Assembly: GCA_012838345.1 (NCBI GenBank) | Contig: DUPK01000006.1 | Span: forward strand, 34,601 to 98,600 | Direction of reading: 5' to 3' | DNA length: 64,000 nt | Source: Clostridiales bacterium | Lineage (GTDB): Bacteria > Bacillota > Clostridia > Oscillospirales > Oscillospiraceae | In this document: piece by piece, positions 50,526 to 60,417 of the stretch | How positions within the stretch are numbered: the first letter of the stretch is position 1 | Layout: each line of letters starts with the position of its first letter | The notes under the pieces: model-generated | The model's database searches: none | Told to the model about the DNA's origin: nothing | The model's input: only the letters and a program-made list of their open reading frames with translations | Position numbers and translations under genes: made by a program

Positions 50526-51434
50526 ATGGAGAGTCTGCTTGAAGTATTATCGTCCGGCGAACTTACGACCCTAAGGCTTCGCGCTCTGTTCGAGGAGCGG
50601 GGCTACCGCCGATACCATCCGAGCCGCTTTGAGGAGTACCGCTTCTATCTTGAAAACCAGAGTTTTCTCAAAAACGAGCAGCTTATTACCTTTAACGACC
50701 TTGACGGCCGTTTGATGGCGCTAAAGCCCGACGTGACGCTCAGCATAGCAAAAAACGTAAGCGTAAACGGGGGGCTGAAAAAGCTCTACTACATTGAAAA
50801 TGTATACCGCCCGAACGCAACGGGCAGGAACTTCAGCGAAATAAGGCAGATGGGGCTGGAGTGCCTCGGAAAGGTCGGCAGGAGCGAGACAAGCGAGGTC
50901 GTGCGCCTTGCCTACGAGAGCTTAAGGCTTGCGGAAGCGCCTTTCCGCCTTTCGCTCAGCCACGTGCGCTATCTCTCCGGGCTCATGCGAAGCCTGCGCA
51001 TTCCGTCGCAGCTCCGCGGCGCGCTGTATGAGAACATCGCCGCCAAGAACCCCCACGGCCTGAGGGAAACGGCAGGGGCGGCAGGGCTATCACAGGAGGG
51101 CACGGCGCTGCTTGAGAAGGCCGCAATGCTCTCGGGGCCCGCCACCGAAGCGCTGCGGGAAGCGAGGGGCCTCTGCCGCAACGCCGAGATGGAGCGGGCG
51201 GTCGAGGAGATTGAGCGGGCAATCGACGGGCTTGACGACCTATCTGTGCTTATAGACTTCTCAATTCGAGGTGACGAGGACTATTACAGCGGGCTTTTGC
51301 TTTGCGGCTACCTGCAGGGCAAGAGCCGTATCGTCCTCTCAGGCGGAGAGTACGACAACATGATGAAAAAAATGGGTCAAAAAGGCGGCGCCATCGGCTT
51401 TGCCGTCTATCTCGACGAGTTTTGCGGGAGGTGA
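50526..51434 (+). CDS. hisZ: ATP phosphoribosyltransferase regulatory subunit
   Basis: 302 residues, resembling a shortened histidyl-tRNA synthetase catalytic domain: RFEEYRFYLENQSFLKNEQLITFNDLDGRLMALKPDVTLSIAKNV (motif 2 region) and LSGGEYDNMMKKMGQKGGAIGFAVYLDEF (motif 3 region). It lacks an anticodon-binding domain. HisZ is required by the short form of HisG that is encoded next. First gene of the his operon. Confidence 0.93.
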   Translation: MESLLEVLSSGELTTLRLRALFEERGYRRYHPSRFEEYRFYLENQSFLKNEQLITFNDLDGRLMALKPDVTLSIAKNVSVNGGLKKLYYIENVYRPNATGRNFSEIRQMGLECLGKVGRSETSEVVRLAYESLRLAEAPFRLSLSHVRYLSGLMRSLRIPSQLRGALYENIAAKNPHGLRETAGAAGLSQEGTALLEKAAMLSGPATEALREARGLCRNAEMERAVEEIERAIDGLDDLSVLIDFSIRGDEDYYSGLLLCGYLQGKSRIVLSGGEYDNMMKKMGQKGGAIGFAVYLDEFCGR

Positions 51435-51439
51435 GGGAA

Positions 51440-52063
51440 ATGCTGAATATCGCGTTGCCAAAAGGTAGGCTGGGCGAGCAGGCGCACGAGCTCCTTACCC
51501 GCGCGTGCTACGGCGGCGGGAGCCTCTCGGACATGGGCCGAAAGCTCGTGATTGAAAGCGAGTCTGCGGGCGTGCGATACTTCCTCGTTAAGCCGAGCGA
51601 CGTCGCTATCTATGTCGAGCACGGCGCGGCCGATCTAGGGATTGTCGGAAAGGACATTCTGGAGGAGGACAGACCCGACGTCTACGAGCTTTTGGACCTC
51701 AAAATCGGCAGATGCAGAATGTGCGTCGCCGCGAAAAAGGGTTTTGAGGACGACGGCTCCTCCGTGCTCCGGGTTGCATCGAAGTTTACAAACATAGCCG
51801 AGCGCTACTACGCCTCTCTCGGAAGAGAGGTTGACATAATAAAGCTTAACGGCAGCATTGAACTGGCCCCTCTTCTGGGTCTCTCCGACGTCATCGTGGA
51901 CATTGTGGAGTCGGGAAAGACGTTGCGCGACAACGATTTGACCGTGATTGCCGAGATAATGCCCATAAGCGCGAGGCTTATCGCAAACAAGGTGGTTTAC
52001 CAGTTTAAAAGCGCGGAGATAAATGAGCTGCGCGACAGTCTGGGGGTCGTGACAAATGATTAA
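51440..52063 (+). CDS. hisG: ATP phosphoribosyltransferase, catalytic subunit (short form)
   Basis: 207 residues from the ATG at 51440 (GGGAGGTGAGGG upstream). NIALPKGRLGEQAHELL, YVEHGAADLGIVGKDILEE and VVDIVESGKTLRDNDL (PRPP-binding loop) are present. The regulatory C-terminal domain of long HisG is missing, consistent with the HisZ partner. It catalyses the first step of histidine synthesis and is feedback inhibited through HisZ. Confidence 0.97.
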   Translation: MLNIALPKGRLGEQAHELLTRACYGGGSLSDMGRKLVIESESAGVRYFLVKPSDVAIYVEHGAADLGIVGKDILEEDRPDVYELLDLKIGRCRMCVAAKKGFEDDGSSVLRVASKFTNIAERYYASLGREVDIIKLNGSIELAPLLGLSDVIVDIVESGKTLRDNDLTVIAEIMPISARLIANKVVYQFKSAEINELRDSLGVVTND

Positions 52064-53321
52064 GATTCAAAAATATAACGGCGAGGTCTTCAGGCGCGGG
52101 CGCATACAGGCGGACGCCGACGTAAGTGAAATAATAAATGACGTAGCTACCCGCGGCGATGCTGCGCTCTATGAATATACGCTGCGTTTTGAGGGCTGCA
52201 GGCTGAGCACCCTTCTTGTTTCCGGAGAGGAGATTGAAAGCGCCGTGCTTGAAGTCGGGGAGTACTTCCTCGAAACGCTCAGGCAGGCCGCTGAGAATAT
52301 ACGCGCCTTCCACGAAAAGCAGGTGAGAATGGGCTTTTCCATGTCCTGCGGAAACGGCAGCATGCTAGGGCAAAAGGTCACACCTCTTGAAAGGGTGGGG
52401 CTTTACGTGCCGGGCGGCACGGCGAGCTACCCCTCGACCGTGCTTATGAGCGCAATCCCCGCGGTTATCGCCGGGGTAACCGAGATTATCATGGTCACTC
52501 CGCCAAACAAGGACGGGAAAGTTCAGCCTGAGGTTTTAGCCGCGGCGAAGGTAGCGGGTGTGGACAGGATATACAAGGTCGGCGGGGCGCAGGCCGTAGC
52601 GGCACTTGCCTACGGGACCGAGACTATCCCTAAGGTTGACAAAATCGTAGGCCCCGGAAACCGCTACGTCGCCTCGGCAAAGCGGCAGGTTTTCGGGCTT
52701 GTGGACATAGACATGATAGCCGGTCCGAGCGAGATACTCATTATCGCGGACGGGAAGGCAGACCCAGTGAATATCGCATCCGACCTCCTCTCCCAGGCGG
52801 AGCACGACGTGCTTGCAAGCGCGATTTTAATTACTGACAGCCTGCGCCTTGCCGAAAGGGTGCAGTCCGAGGTCGAGCGCCAGCTTGAGACTCTGCCGCG
52901 CGCCGCAATTGCGCGAAAGAGCATAAAAGAGCAGGGCGGCATCTTCGTTTGCGGCGGCATTGAGGAGGCTATCGAGATTGCAAACGACATAGCGCCGGAG
53001 CACATCGAGATTTGCGTCGAGGAGCCGATGAAGTACCTCCCGCTTGTGAAAAACGCGGGCTGCGTCTTCCTCGGCGGGTACTCGCCCGAGGCGCTGGGCG
53101 ACTACTTTGCGGGCACGAACCACACGCTGCCGACGAGCGGCACCGCGAGGTTTGCAAGCCCTCTCGGGGTCGACAGCTTTGTTAAGCGTACGAGCTTTAT
53201 CTACTACACCAAGGAGTCGCTCGCACAGGTCAGCGAGCGGGTTGCGGATTTTGCCAGGCGCGAGGGGCTTGAGGCCCACGCAAGGAGCATAGAGAGCAGG
53301 TTCCGCGACGAGGAAATATAG
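52056..53321 (+). CDS. hisD: Histidinol dehydrogenase
   Basis: 421 residues. GLYVPGGTASYPSTVLMSAIPAVIAGV, KVGGAQAVAALAYGTETIPKVDKIVGPGNRYVASAKR, IDMIAGPSEILIIAD and the zinc-site region QAEHDVLASAILIT plus AGTNHTLPTSGTARFASPLGV are intact. It oxidises histidinol to histidine in two steps using zinc and NAD. It overlaps hisG by eight bases. Confidence 0.98.
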   Translation: MIKIQKYNGEVFRRGRIQADADVSEIINDVATRGDAALYEYTLRFEGCRLSTLLVSGEEIESAVLEVGEYFLETLRQAAENIRAFHEKQVRMGFSMSCGNGSMLGQKVTPLERVGLYVPGGTASYPSTVLMSAIPAVIAGVTEIIMVTPPNKDGKVQPEVLAAAKVAGVDRIYKVGGAQAVAALAYGTETIPKVDKIVGPGNRYVASAKRQVFGLVDIDMIAGPSEILIIADGKADPVNIASDLLSQAEHDVLASAILITDSLRLAERVQSEVERQLETLPRAAIARKSIKEQGGIFVCGGIEEAIEIANDIAPEHIEICVEEPMKYLPLVKNAGCVFLGGYSPEALGDYFAGTNHTLPTSGTARFASPLGVDSFVKRTSFIYYTKESLAQVSERVADFARREGLEAHARSIESRFRDEEI

Positions 53322-53347
53322 CGCCGTCCGAGGACATGGAGGAGAGT

Positions 53348-54406
53348 ATGAGCATTTTTCTGGACCCCCGTTTAAACACGCTAAAGCCCTACACGCCGGG
53401 CGAGCAGCCGCAGGTAGGCAAATTTATTAAACTCAACACAAACGAAAGCCCCTACCCGCCCTCGCCGAGGGTGCTCGAGGCGCTTGAGGGCAAATGGGAG
53501 ACTCTCAGGCTCTATCCCGACCCCGATTGCAGGGAGCTTATAGCCGCGATAGCGGAGGTTAACGGCCTCAAAGCGGAGCAGCTTATAGCAGGAAACGGCA
53601 GCGACGAGCTTTTAGCCTTCATCTTCCAGGCGCTCTGCCCCAAGGGAGCGGCCTTTGCCGACATAAGCTACGGTTTCTATAAGGTCTGGGCGCAGCTTTA
53701 CGGCGTCAGCGCCAAAATTGTGCCCCTGCGCGGGGATTTTACGATTTGCCTTGACGACTACCGCGGCCTTGAGGAGACGATATTTATAGCAAACCCCAAC
53801 GCACCGACGGGCATAGCTCTGGACCCCCGGGATATTGCGGCCCTCGCGAAAGAGAAGCCCGATAGGCTCGTGGTCGTGGACGAGGCTTACGTCGATTTCG
53901 GCGCAAAAAGCTGTATTCGGTATATAAACGAGCTAAGCAACCTCCTTGTCGTGCACACATTCTCAAAGAGCCGGAACCTCGCCGGGGGGCGCGTCGCCTT
54001 CGCGGCGGGAAGCAGGGAGCTTATTGCGGACCTAAACCGGATTAAGTTCAGCTTCAACCCCTACAACATAAACCGCATATCGCAAATTGCGGGCGCGGCG
54101 TCGGTTCTGGACAGGCAGTATTTTTCGGACTGCTGCTCAAAGATTATCGCAACGCGCGAGAAAAGCGCGAGGGAGCTTCGGGCTCTCGGTTTTGAGATGA
54201 CCGAGAGCAGGGCAAACTTCCTCTTTGCAAAGCACCCGAAGCTCAAAGGCGCGGATTTGTACCTGAAACTGCGCGAGCGGGGCATACTCGTGCGGCATTT
54301 TGGCGGCGAGAGGATAGAAGATTACGTCAGAATCACCGTGGGCAGCGACATGGAGATGGACGCGCTTATAGACGCGCTCGGCGCGATTTTAAAGGAGGGC
54401 ACTTAA
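53348..54406 (+). CDS. hisC: Histidinol-phosphate aminotransferase
   Basis: 352 residues from the ATG at 53348 because GGAGGAGAG sits just upstream; an ATG at 53336 is possible. KLNTNESPYPPSPRVLEAL, GNGSDELLAFIFQALC, ANPNAPTGIAL, VVDEAYVDF and HTFSKSRNLAGGRVAF (Lys for pyridoxal phosphate) are characteristic. It converts imidazole-acetol phosphate to histidinol phosphate. Confidence 0.97.
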   Translation: MSIFLDPRLNTLKPYTPGEQPQVGKFIKLNTNESPYPPSPRVLEALEGKWETLRLYPDPDCRELIAAIAEVNGLKAEQLIAGNGSDELLAFIFQALCPKGAAFADISYGFYKVWAQLYGVSAKIVPLRGDFTICLDDYRGLEETIFIANPNAPTGIALDPRDIAALAKEKPDRLVVVDEAYVDFGAKSCIRYINELSNLLVVHTFSKSRNLAGGRVAFAAGSRELIADLNRIKFSFNPYNINRISQIAGAASVLDRQYFSDCCSKIIATREKSARELRALGFEMTESRANFLFAKHPKLKGADLYLKLRERGILVRHFGGERIEDYVRITVGSDMEMDALIDALGAILKEGT

Positions 54407-54407
54407 G

Positions 54408-54989
54408 GTGCGGACGAAAACTGTAATAAGAAAAACCGCGGAAACCGACATTAAGCTCACGATAAATCTCGACGGAAGCGGCAGTTCCGATGTTGACACC
54501 GGCTGCGGTTTTTTAAACCATATGCTGACCCTCCTTGCCTTCCACGGGGGCTTTGATTTGACTGTCGGCTGCAAGGGCGACACCGAGGTCGACTACCACC
54601 ACACGGTTGAGGACGTCGGCATAGTGCTCGGCCAGGCGATACGGGGAGCTCTGGGCGAAAAGTTCGCGATAAACCGCTACGGGAGCATAATTCTGCCTAT
54701 GGACGAGGCGCTCGTGCTCGTCGCACTGGACATAAGCGGACGGCCCTTTTTGTCCTTTAACGCGGATATTCCGGCGGAGAAGGTCGGCAATTTTGACACC
54801 GAGCTTGTCGAGGAGTTCATGTTCGCGCTCGCAAGGAGCCTGTCCTGCACCCTGCACATACTTAAGCTTGCGGGCAAAAACAGCCACCACATCATCGAAG
54901 CCATGTTCAAGGCGCTCGGCAGGGCGCTTCGCGACGCACTGCGCGAGACCTCCGGGGGCCTTCCCTCGACCAAGGGGGTCCTTCTGTGA
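54408..54989 (+). CDS. hisB: Imidazoleglycerol-phosphate dehydratase
   Basis: 193 residues from a GTG start one base past hisC. GSGSSDVDTGCGFLNHMLTLLAFHGGFDL, DYHHTVEDVGIVLGQA and KNSHHIIEAMFKALGRALRDAL hold the paired His/Glu ligands for the two manganese ions. It is the monofunctional form, so histidinol phosphatase must be encoded elsewhere; none is in the window. Confidence 0.97.
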   Translation: MRTKTVIRKTAETDIKLTINLDGSGSSDVDTGCGFLNHMLTLLAFHGGFDLTVGCKGDTEVDYHHTVEDVGIVLGQAIRGALGEKFAINRYGSIILPMDEALVLVALDISGRPFLSFNADIPAEKVGNFDTELVEEFMFALARSLSCTLHILKLAGKNSHHIIEAMFKALGRALRDALRETSGGLPSTKGVLL

Positions 54990-55591
54990 TAGCGATTATT
55001 GACTACGGCGTCGGGAACCTCTTTTCGCTCTCCTCAAGCCTTAAGTTTCTCGGCCTTGACTGTCTTGTGACGAGCAAAAAGGAGGAGATTGAGGCGTCGG
55101 AGAAGATTATATTGCCCGGCGTCGGAGCCTTCGGGGACGCGATGGCAAAGCTCAAAGAGACCGGGCTTGTCGAAACCATAAGGGAGCAGGCGGGACTAAA
55201 ACCACTGCTTGGTATCTGCCTCGGGATGCAGCTTCTATTTGAGAAAAGCTACGAATACGGCGAGCACGAGGGATTACGGCTCATAGAGGGAGTCATCGCC
55301 TCGCTTGCCGCGGACATAAACCCCGATTTAAAGGTCCCTCATATGGGCTGGAACAGGCTCTATGTCCTCAGGGACGACCCGATTTTCAGATATTTTAAAA
55401 GCGGCGAGTGGGTTTACTACGTGCACAGCTACTACGCAAAAAACTGTGAAGAAAGCACACTCGCGCTCTCGGAATACGATGCGCCCGTTACGGGCCTTGT
55501 GCGCTCGGGCCTCACATACGGCGCCCAGTTTCACCCGGAGAAGAGCGGCGAGGCGGGGCTTAAGCTCCTGCGCGGCTTTGCCGAGCTATAG
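54986..55591 (+). CDS. hisH: Imidazole glycerol phosphate synthase, glutaminase subunit
   Basis: 201 residues. IIDYGVGNLFSLSSSLKFLG, ILPGVGAFGDAM, LLGICLGMQLLFE (nucleophile Cys), VPHMGWNRL, YYVHSYYA and YGAQFHPEKSGEAGLKLL (catalytic His, Glu). It frees ammonia from glutamine and passes it to HisF. Its start overlaps hisB by four bases. An 84-base gap follows before hisA. Confidence 0.97.
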   Translation: MIAIIDYGVGNLFSLSSSLKFLGLDCLVTSKKEEIEASEKIILPGVGAFGDAMAKLKETGLVETIREQAGLKPLLGICLGMQLLFEKSYEYGEHEGLRLIEGVIASLAADINPDLKVPHMGWNRLYVLRDDPIFRYFKSGEWVYYVHSYYAKNCEESTLALSEYDAPVTGLVRSGLTYGAQFHPEKSGEAGLKLLRGFAEL

Positions 55592-55675
55592 TCAACACGG
55601 CTTGCTGCCAGCAAATGGAAGTAACAAGGCATGAGATTTACAGGCCGGTATGCGTGACAAGCTTTGGAGGTTCAC

Positions 55676-56392
55676 ATGGAGATTTTACCTGCGATTGACC
55701 TGCGAGAGGGAAAGGTTGTGCGCCTTTTTCAGGGCGATTATGACAAAATGACGGTTTACGGCTTAAGGCCGCTTCAGACCGCGCTTGAATTTAAGGCGGC
55801 GGGGGCGAGGAGTCTGCACCTTGTCGACCTTGACGGGGCGAAGGAGGGTAAACCGGGTAACCTTGACACCATTATTGAGATCATCAAAGACAGCGGACTC
55901 AAGGTCGAAGTCGGCGGCGGAATCAGGACAGAGGAGCGCATCGCGACCTATCTTGAGGCGGGCGCCGAGCGCGTGATACTTGGCAGCATGGCCGTTAAGG
56001 ACTTCGGCTTTACCGCTGAAATGGCAAGGAAGTATGGAAAACATATAGCGGTCGGAGTCGACGCCCGAGATGGGTTAGTCGCGACGGACGGCTGGCTTGA
56101 GACGAGCAGGGTGGAGGCTTTCGAGCTGTGCCTAAGGCTAAAAGACGTGGGCGTTCAGACGGTAATCTACACCGACATCGCCTGCGACGGGGCGTCTTCC
56201 GGCACAAACATCGGCGCGTACGAAAACTTAAGCAAAATCGGCTTGAGCATCATAGCCAGCGGCGGCATTAGCTCCATGGAGGAGCTGAAAAAACTGCGTG
56301 ACATCGGCGTCTGGGGAGCCATACTCGGCAAGTCGCTTTATACGGGCAAGCTCGATATTCGGGCCGTTATTTCCGAATTCGGGGGTGAATAG
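55676..56392 (+). CDS. hisA: Phosphoribosylformimino-AICAR ribotide isomerase
   Basis: 238 residues from the ATG at 55676 (GGAGG six bases upstream). ILPAIDLREGKVVRLFQGDYDKMTVYG, HLVDLDGAKEGK, VEVGGGIRTEERI and ASGGISSMEELKKL mark the HisA (beta-alpha)8 barrel with two phosphate sites. HisF is its close relative next door. Confidence 0.97.
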   Translation: MEILPAIDLREGKVVRLFQGDYDKMTVYGLRPLQTALEFKAAGARSLHLVDLDGAKEGKPGNLDTIIEIIKDSGLKVEVGGGIRTEERIATYLEAGAERVILGSMAVKDFGFTAEMARKYGKHIAVGVDARDGLVATDGWLETSRVEAFELCLRLKDVGVQTVIYTDIACDGASSGTNIGAYENLSKIGLSIIASGGISSMEELKKLRDIGVWGAILGKSLYTGKLDIRAVISEFGGE

Positions 56393-56393
56393 T

Positions 56394-57149
56394 TTGGTCG
56401 CAAAGAGGATAATCCCCTGCCTGGACGTGCGAAACGGCAGGGTGGTCAAGGGTGTAAAGTTTGAAAACATACAGGACATGGCGGACCCCGTGGTGCTCGC
56501 GCGCTACTATAACGAGTCGGGCGCCGACGAGCTTGTCTTCTACGACATAACGGCAAGCGTGGAGGGCAGGGCGCTGTTCACGGACATTTTGCGCGCCGTG
56601 GCCTCGGAAATCTTCATACCGCTCACGGTCGGCGGCGGGATTAGCAGCCTTGACGACTTCGACCGGGTCTTAAAATGCGGGGCGGACAAGGTGAGCGTAA
56701 ACAGCGGCGCTATAAAAGACCCCTCGCTCATCAGCGCGGCGGCCAAGCGCTACGGCGACCAGTGTGTGGTGCTGAGTATGGACGTTAAGCGCGTCGGCGG
56801 CTCCTTCCGCGTCTTTGCCAAGGGCGGCAGGGAGGATACCGGCATCGACGCCATCGAGTGGGCTCGTCGCGGGGAGGAGCGCGGCGCGGGCGAGATCGTC
56901 CTAAACTCCATAGACACCGACGGCGTACGCGGCGGCTTTGACATGGAAATGCTCCGCGCGATAGGCGAGGTTGTGACGATACCGATAGTCGCCAGCGGCG
57001 GCGCCGGAAAGATGGAGGACTTTTTGGAGCTTTTTAAGTACGACAGGATAGACGCCGGCCTAGCCGCGGGAATCTTCCACACAAAGCAGGTAAATATCAG
57101 GGAGCTTAAGGAGTATCTTGCCGTAAACGGCGTGAACGTCCGCTTATAG
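56394..57149 (+). CDS. hisF: Imidazole glycerol phosphate synthase, cyclase subunit
   Basis: 251 residues from a TTG at 56394, served by GGGGGTGA; this matches the family start [76 protein letters not shown] and [16 protein letters not shown] are all present. With HisH it makes imidazoleglycerol phosphate and AICAR. Confidence 0.97.
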   Translation: MVAKRIIPCLDVRNGRVVKGVKFENIQDMADPVVLARYYNESGADELVFYDITASVEGRALFTDILRAVASEIFIPLTVGGGISSLDDFDRVLKCGADKVSVNSGAIKDPSLISAAAKRYGDQCVVLSMDVKRVGGSFRVFAKGGREDTGIDAIEWARRGEERGAGEIVLNSIDTDGVRGGFDMEMLRAIGEVVTIPIVASGGAGKMEDFLELFKYDRIDAGLAAGIFHTKQVNIRELKEYLAVNGVNVRL

Positions 57150-57157
57150 GAGGGCAT

Positions 57158-57787
57158 ATGGAGCTTAAATTTGACGAAAAGGGCCTGATTCCCGCGATAG
57201 TGCAGGACTATAGAACCGGAAAGGTCCTGATGATGGCCTATATGAACGAAGAGAGCCTTCGCTTAACTATGGAGGAGGGACGCTGCTGCTTCTGGTCGAG
57301 AAGCCGCGGCGAGCTCTGGCGCAAGGGCGAAACGAGCGGAAACGTCCAGAAGGTGGTTTCAATTAAGGCCGACTGCGACGGCGACACCCTGCTTATAAGC
57401 GTCGACAAGGAGGGGCCGGCCTGCCACACAGGCAGCGAGAGCTGCTTTTTCAACACGGTTTTTGAGGGCGGGGAGACTTTCACTTACGAGGGGCTTTACG
57501 AGCTCATACGCGGGCGAAAGGATAGCCCCCGCGAGGACAGCTACACCTCTTATCTCTTTGAAAAGGGGCTTGAGAAAATCCTCAAGAAGATAGGCGAGGA
57601 AAGCTGCGAGGTTGTCATCGCCGCAATGAAGCGCGATAAAAAAGAGACGGTTTACGAAATCGCGGACCTTGTCTACCACCTCATGGTGCTCATGGCGGAA
57701 GCCGGAATAACTCCGGACGAGATTAACGCGGAGCTGGCTTCACGCCACGTTATAGACAAAAAGGTCAAGCAGGAGAAGATGAAATAA
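57158..57787 (+). CDS. hisIE: Bifunctional phosphoribosyl-AMP cyclohydrolase/phosphoribosyl-ATP pyrophosphatase
   Basis: 209 residues. HisI part (1-~110): [44 protein letters not shown], and zinc Cys residues in [11 protein letters not shown] and [13 protein letters not shown]. HisE part (~115-209): [34 protein letters not shown] and [18 protein letters not shown]. It catalyses steps two and three. Last gene of the operon. Confidence 0.97.
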   Translation: MELKFDEKGLIPAIVQDYRTGKVLMMAYMNEESLRLTMEEGRCCFWSRSRGELWRKGETSGNVQKVVSIKADCDGDTLLISVDKEGPACHTGSESCFFNTVFEGGETFTYEGLYELIRGRKDSPREDSYTSYLFEKGLEKILKKIGEESCEVVIAAMKRDKKETVYEIADLVYHLMVLMAEAGITPDEINAELASRHVIDKKVKQEKMK

Positions 57788-57882
57788 AAAACCCACAAAG
57801 CCCTTAAGTCTTTGCAGGCTGAGAAAACAGTGTGACGCCCGCGAGGTCGGGCATTTTTGCGCTGGAAAACGGGCACATAAAC

Positions 57883-57920
57883 AAGGGACGACGGATAAAC
57901 CGTCGCCCTTTTCTTTTTTT
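57883..57920 (+). terminator. Rho-independent terminator of the his operon
   Basis: AAGGGACGACGG (57883-57894) pairs with CCGTCGCCCTT (57900-57910) with a bulged A, followed by TTCTTTTTTT. It may also serve the converging lysC unit. Confidence 0.85.
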
Positions 57921-57921
57921 G

Positions 57922-59130
57922 TTAAACACCGAAGAATTTTTTATGGATTGACTGCATCGCCATCTCGGCGTGCTCGACGTCGATGAGCACCGAAATTTTG
58001 ATTTCGCTGGTTGAAATCATATGGATGTTGACGTTGGCTTCATATAGAGCTTCAAACATCCTCGCAGCGATACCGGGGCTCTTTATCATACCCGCGCCGA
58101 CAATGCTTATCTTGCAGAACTTGTCGCTTACGTCAATGTCCTTAAAGCCCAGTACGGCCTTGTTTTCGTTGAGCGCCTGGACGGCGGCGTCCATGTCGGC
58201 CTTGGCGACGGTGAAGCTGATTTCCTTGGTGTCGTCGCCGCCGACGGACTGGAGGATAATGTCCACGTTTATATTGCTCTTGGCGAGCACCCTGAATATT
58301 TTGAACGCTGTGCCTGGTTCATCCTTAAGCCCTATAAGGGCGATTCTCGCAATATCGCTGTCTTTGGCAACGCCGCTGATTTTCGTATCTTCCATATTGG
58401 TGACCTCCTTAACTTTGGTGCCCGGCTTTCTGACATAGCTCGAGAGCACCTCAAGATTGACTCCGTACCTTTTCGCCATTTCGACCGAGCGGTTGTGCAG
58501 GACCTGCGCGCCGAGGGAAGCTAGCTCAAGCATTTCATCGAAGGTGATTTCGTCTAGCTTTATTGCCGAGGGAATAATCCGGGGGTCCGCGGTGTAGACG
58601 CCCTCGACGTCCGTGTATATTTGACAGAGGTCAGCGTGCAACGCAGCTGCAAGTGCTACCGCCGTGGTGTCTGAGCCGCCCCTTCCAAGGGTTGTAATGT
58701 CGTCGAACTTGTTGGTGCCCTGGAAGCCTGCGACGATGACAATTTTCCGCTGGTCAAGCTCCATGCGAAGACGCTCGGTGCCGACGCTTTTTATCCTTGC
58801 ATTGCCGTAGTTTGAGTTGGTTTTTATTCCTACCTGCCAGCCGGTCAGGGATATGACGGGCAGCCCCAGCTTTTCAAGCGCCATAGCGCACAGCGAGATG
58901 GAAATCTGCTCTCCTGTGGACAGGAGCATATCAAGCTCGCGTTTTGAAGGCTTCGGGTTTATTTCGCGGGCCTTCTCAATGAGCTCGTCTGTCGTGTCTC
59001 CCTGTGCTGAAAGCACGACGACGACGTCGTGGCCCTCGCAGTAGGTGTCGGCGATTATGCCCGCAACGCGCCTTATCTTTTCAGCGTCGGCTACGGAGGA
59101 GCCGCCGAATTTCTGTACAATCAATGCCAT
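57922..59130 (-). CDS. lysC: Aspartate kinase
   Basis: 402 residues, the form with a kinase domain and two ACT domains. VQKFGGSSVADAEKI, VVVLSAQGDTTDELI, LLSTGEQISISL, GFQGTNKFDDITTLGRGGSDTTAVALA and YTDVEGVYTADPRI cover the active site. The C-terminal ACT pair (about 265-402) binds feedback effectors. First step of the Lys/Thr/Met pathway. GGAGG lies six bases before the ATG. It may retain an internal start for a beta chain, as in Bacillus; I did not identify one. Confidence 0.96.
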   Translation of the reverse strand: MALIVQKFGGSSVADAEKIRRVAGIIADTYCEGHDVVVVLSAQGDTTDELIEKAREINPKPSKRELDMLLSTGEQISISLCAMALEKLGLPVISLTGWQVGIKTNSNYGNARIKSVGTERLRMELDQRKIVIVAGFQGTNKFDDITTLGRGGSDTTAVALAAALHADLCQIYTDVEGVYTADPRIIPSAIKLDEITFDEMLELASLGAQVLHNRSVEMAKRYGVNLEVLSSYVRKPGTKVKEVTNMEDTKISGVAKDSDIARIALIGLKDEPGTAFKIFRVLAKSNINVDIILQSVGGDDTKEISFTVAKADMDAAVQALNENKAVLGFKDIDVSDKFCKISIVGAGMIKSPGIAARMFEALYEANVNIHMISTSEIKISVLIDVEHAEMAMQSIHKKFFGV

Positions 59131-59180
59131 ATGATTCCTCCATAAATTTCCCCGGGAGATCAGCCCCCGTTGGTTTCAAA

Positions 59181-60383
59181 TTAGTCCAGAACTCTGAAAA
59201 CGGAGAGGGGGGCAAGGTCTTTAAGCCGTGCTTCCAGCGCCGACCTGCTCAGTTTTTCGGTTATGAAGGCGATTTCGCTCGCCTCACCGCCGAGCGCAAC
59301 GATGTTTCCGAAGAGCTCTTCCGCTGACGAAAGGTCCGCCTTGCACCTTATGTACCAGCGGTTTTCAAGATTTGCAGGGTCAAAAATGGTATTTGAGTCA
59401 GATTCAAGCCAGTCAATCTGCTTCCTTGCCCTGAAGTGCTTGGAAGCGTCGATTATGTCGGCGACCACCGCGCTAGCCGTGGGGAGCTTTCCGGCTCCCG
59501 CGCCGTAGAACATCACACTGCCTATCGCGTTTCCGTGCACGACTATGCCGTTGAAAACGCCCTCGACATTGGAAAGCAGATTATTCTCGCCAATCAGGTG
59601 CGGGCCCACATAGCAGGCCACCTTGCCGCCCGTACTCTTTACAGCGCGGCCGAGCAGCTTGATTTTATATCCGCCGCTTGCTGCCAAGCCGACATCGCTC
59701 AGCGTTACCCCGGTAATGCCCTCGGTCGGCACGCTGTCGGGATATATATGCCTGCCGAATGCAAGGGAAGCAAGGATGCAGATTTTGCGGCAGGCGTCGA
59801 TACCCTCTATATCGGCGGCGGGGCTTGCCTCGGCAAAGCCCTTTTCCTGCGCGTCTTTCAGCGCGTCATCGAAAGACATGCCGTTCTGAATCATCTGCGT
59901 GAGAATATAATTGGTAGTGCCGTTGAGTATTCCGTACAGCTCATCTATTTCGTTTGCGGCTAAACACTGGCTGATGGGCCTTATTATCGGGGTGCCGCCG
60001 CCGACGCTGGCCTCAAAAAGGTAGTTTAAATTGCGCTCGCGGGCAATCTGCAAGAGCTCGTAGCCGTGCGTCGCGACAAGTTCCTTGTTGGAGGTTACGA
60101 CGCTTTTTCCCGCTAGCAGAGCTCTCTTGGTAAACTCATAGGCCGGGCCCACGCCGCCTATTGTCTCGACCACTATCTGGACCTCCGGGTCGTTTTCGAT
60201 TATCGAAAAATCCTTCACCAGGCGGTCTTTATACGGGCTGTCAGGGAAATCCCGCACATCGAGAATATATTTAACGCCTATTTCCTGACCTGCGTTATGG
60301 GCGATTTTTTCAGAATTGGTTGAAAGCACCTCGGCCACTCCCGAACCCACAACTCCAAAGCCGAGTATTGCCACGCTTACCAT
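59181..60383 (-). CDS. hom: Homoserine dehydrogenase
   Basis: 400 residues from the ATG at 60383 (AGAGG eight bases upstream). NAD(P) fold VAILGFGVVGSGVAEVL, TSNKELVATHGYELL, FEASVGGGTPIIRPI, GILNGTTNYILTQM and DIEGIDACRKICILASLAFG are typical. The C-terminus (about 330-400) is an ACT domain (RCKADLSSAEELFGNIVALGGEASEIAFITEK), probably for threonine inhibition. It lies between an ACT protein gene and lysC. Confidence 0.96.
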   Translation of the reverse strand: MVSVAILGFGVVGSGVAEVLSTNSEKIAHNAGQEIGVKYILDVRDFPDSPYKDRLVKDFSIIENDPEVQIVVETIGGVGPAYEFTKRALLAGKSVVTSNKELVATHGYELLQIARERNLNYLFEASVGGGTPIIRPISQCLAANEIDELYGILNGTTNYILTQMIQNGMSFDDALKDAQEKGFAEASPAADIEGIDACRKICILASLAFGRHIYPDSVPTEGITGVTLSDVGLAASGGYKIKLLGRAVKSTGGKVACYVGPHLIGENNLLSNVEGVFNGIVVHGNAIGSVMFYGAGAGKLPTASAVVADIIDASKHFRARKQIDWLESDSNTIFDPANLENRWYIRCKADLSSAEELFGNIVALGGEASEIAFITEKLSRSALEARLKDLAPLSVFRVLD

Positions 60384-60417
60384 CAAAATAACCTCTTTTC
60401 ATAATATGCTTTTTTTT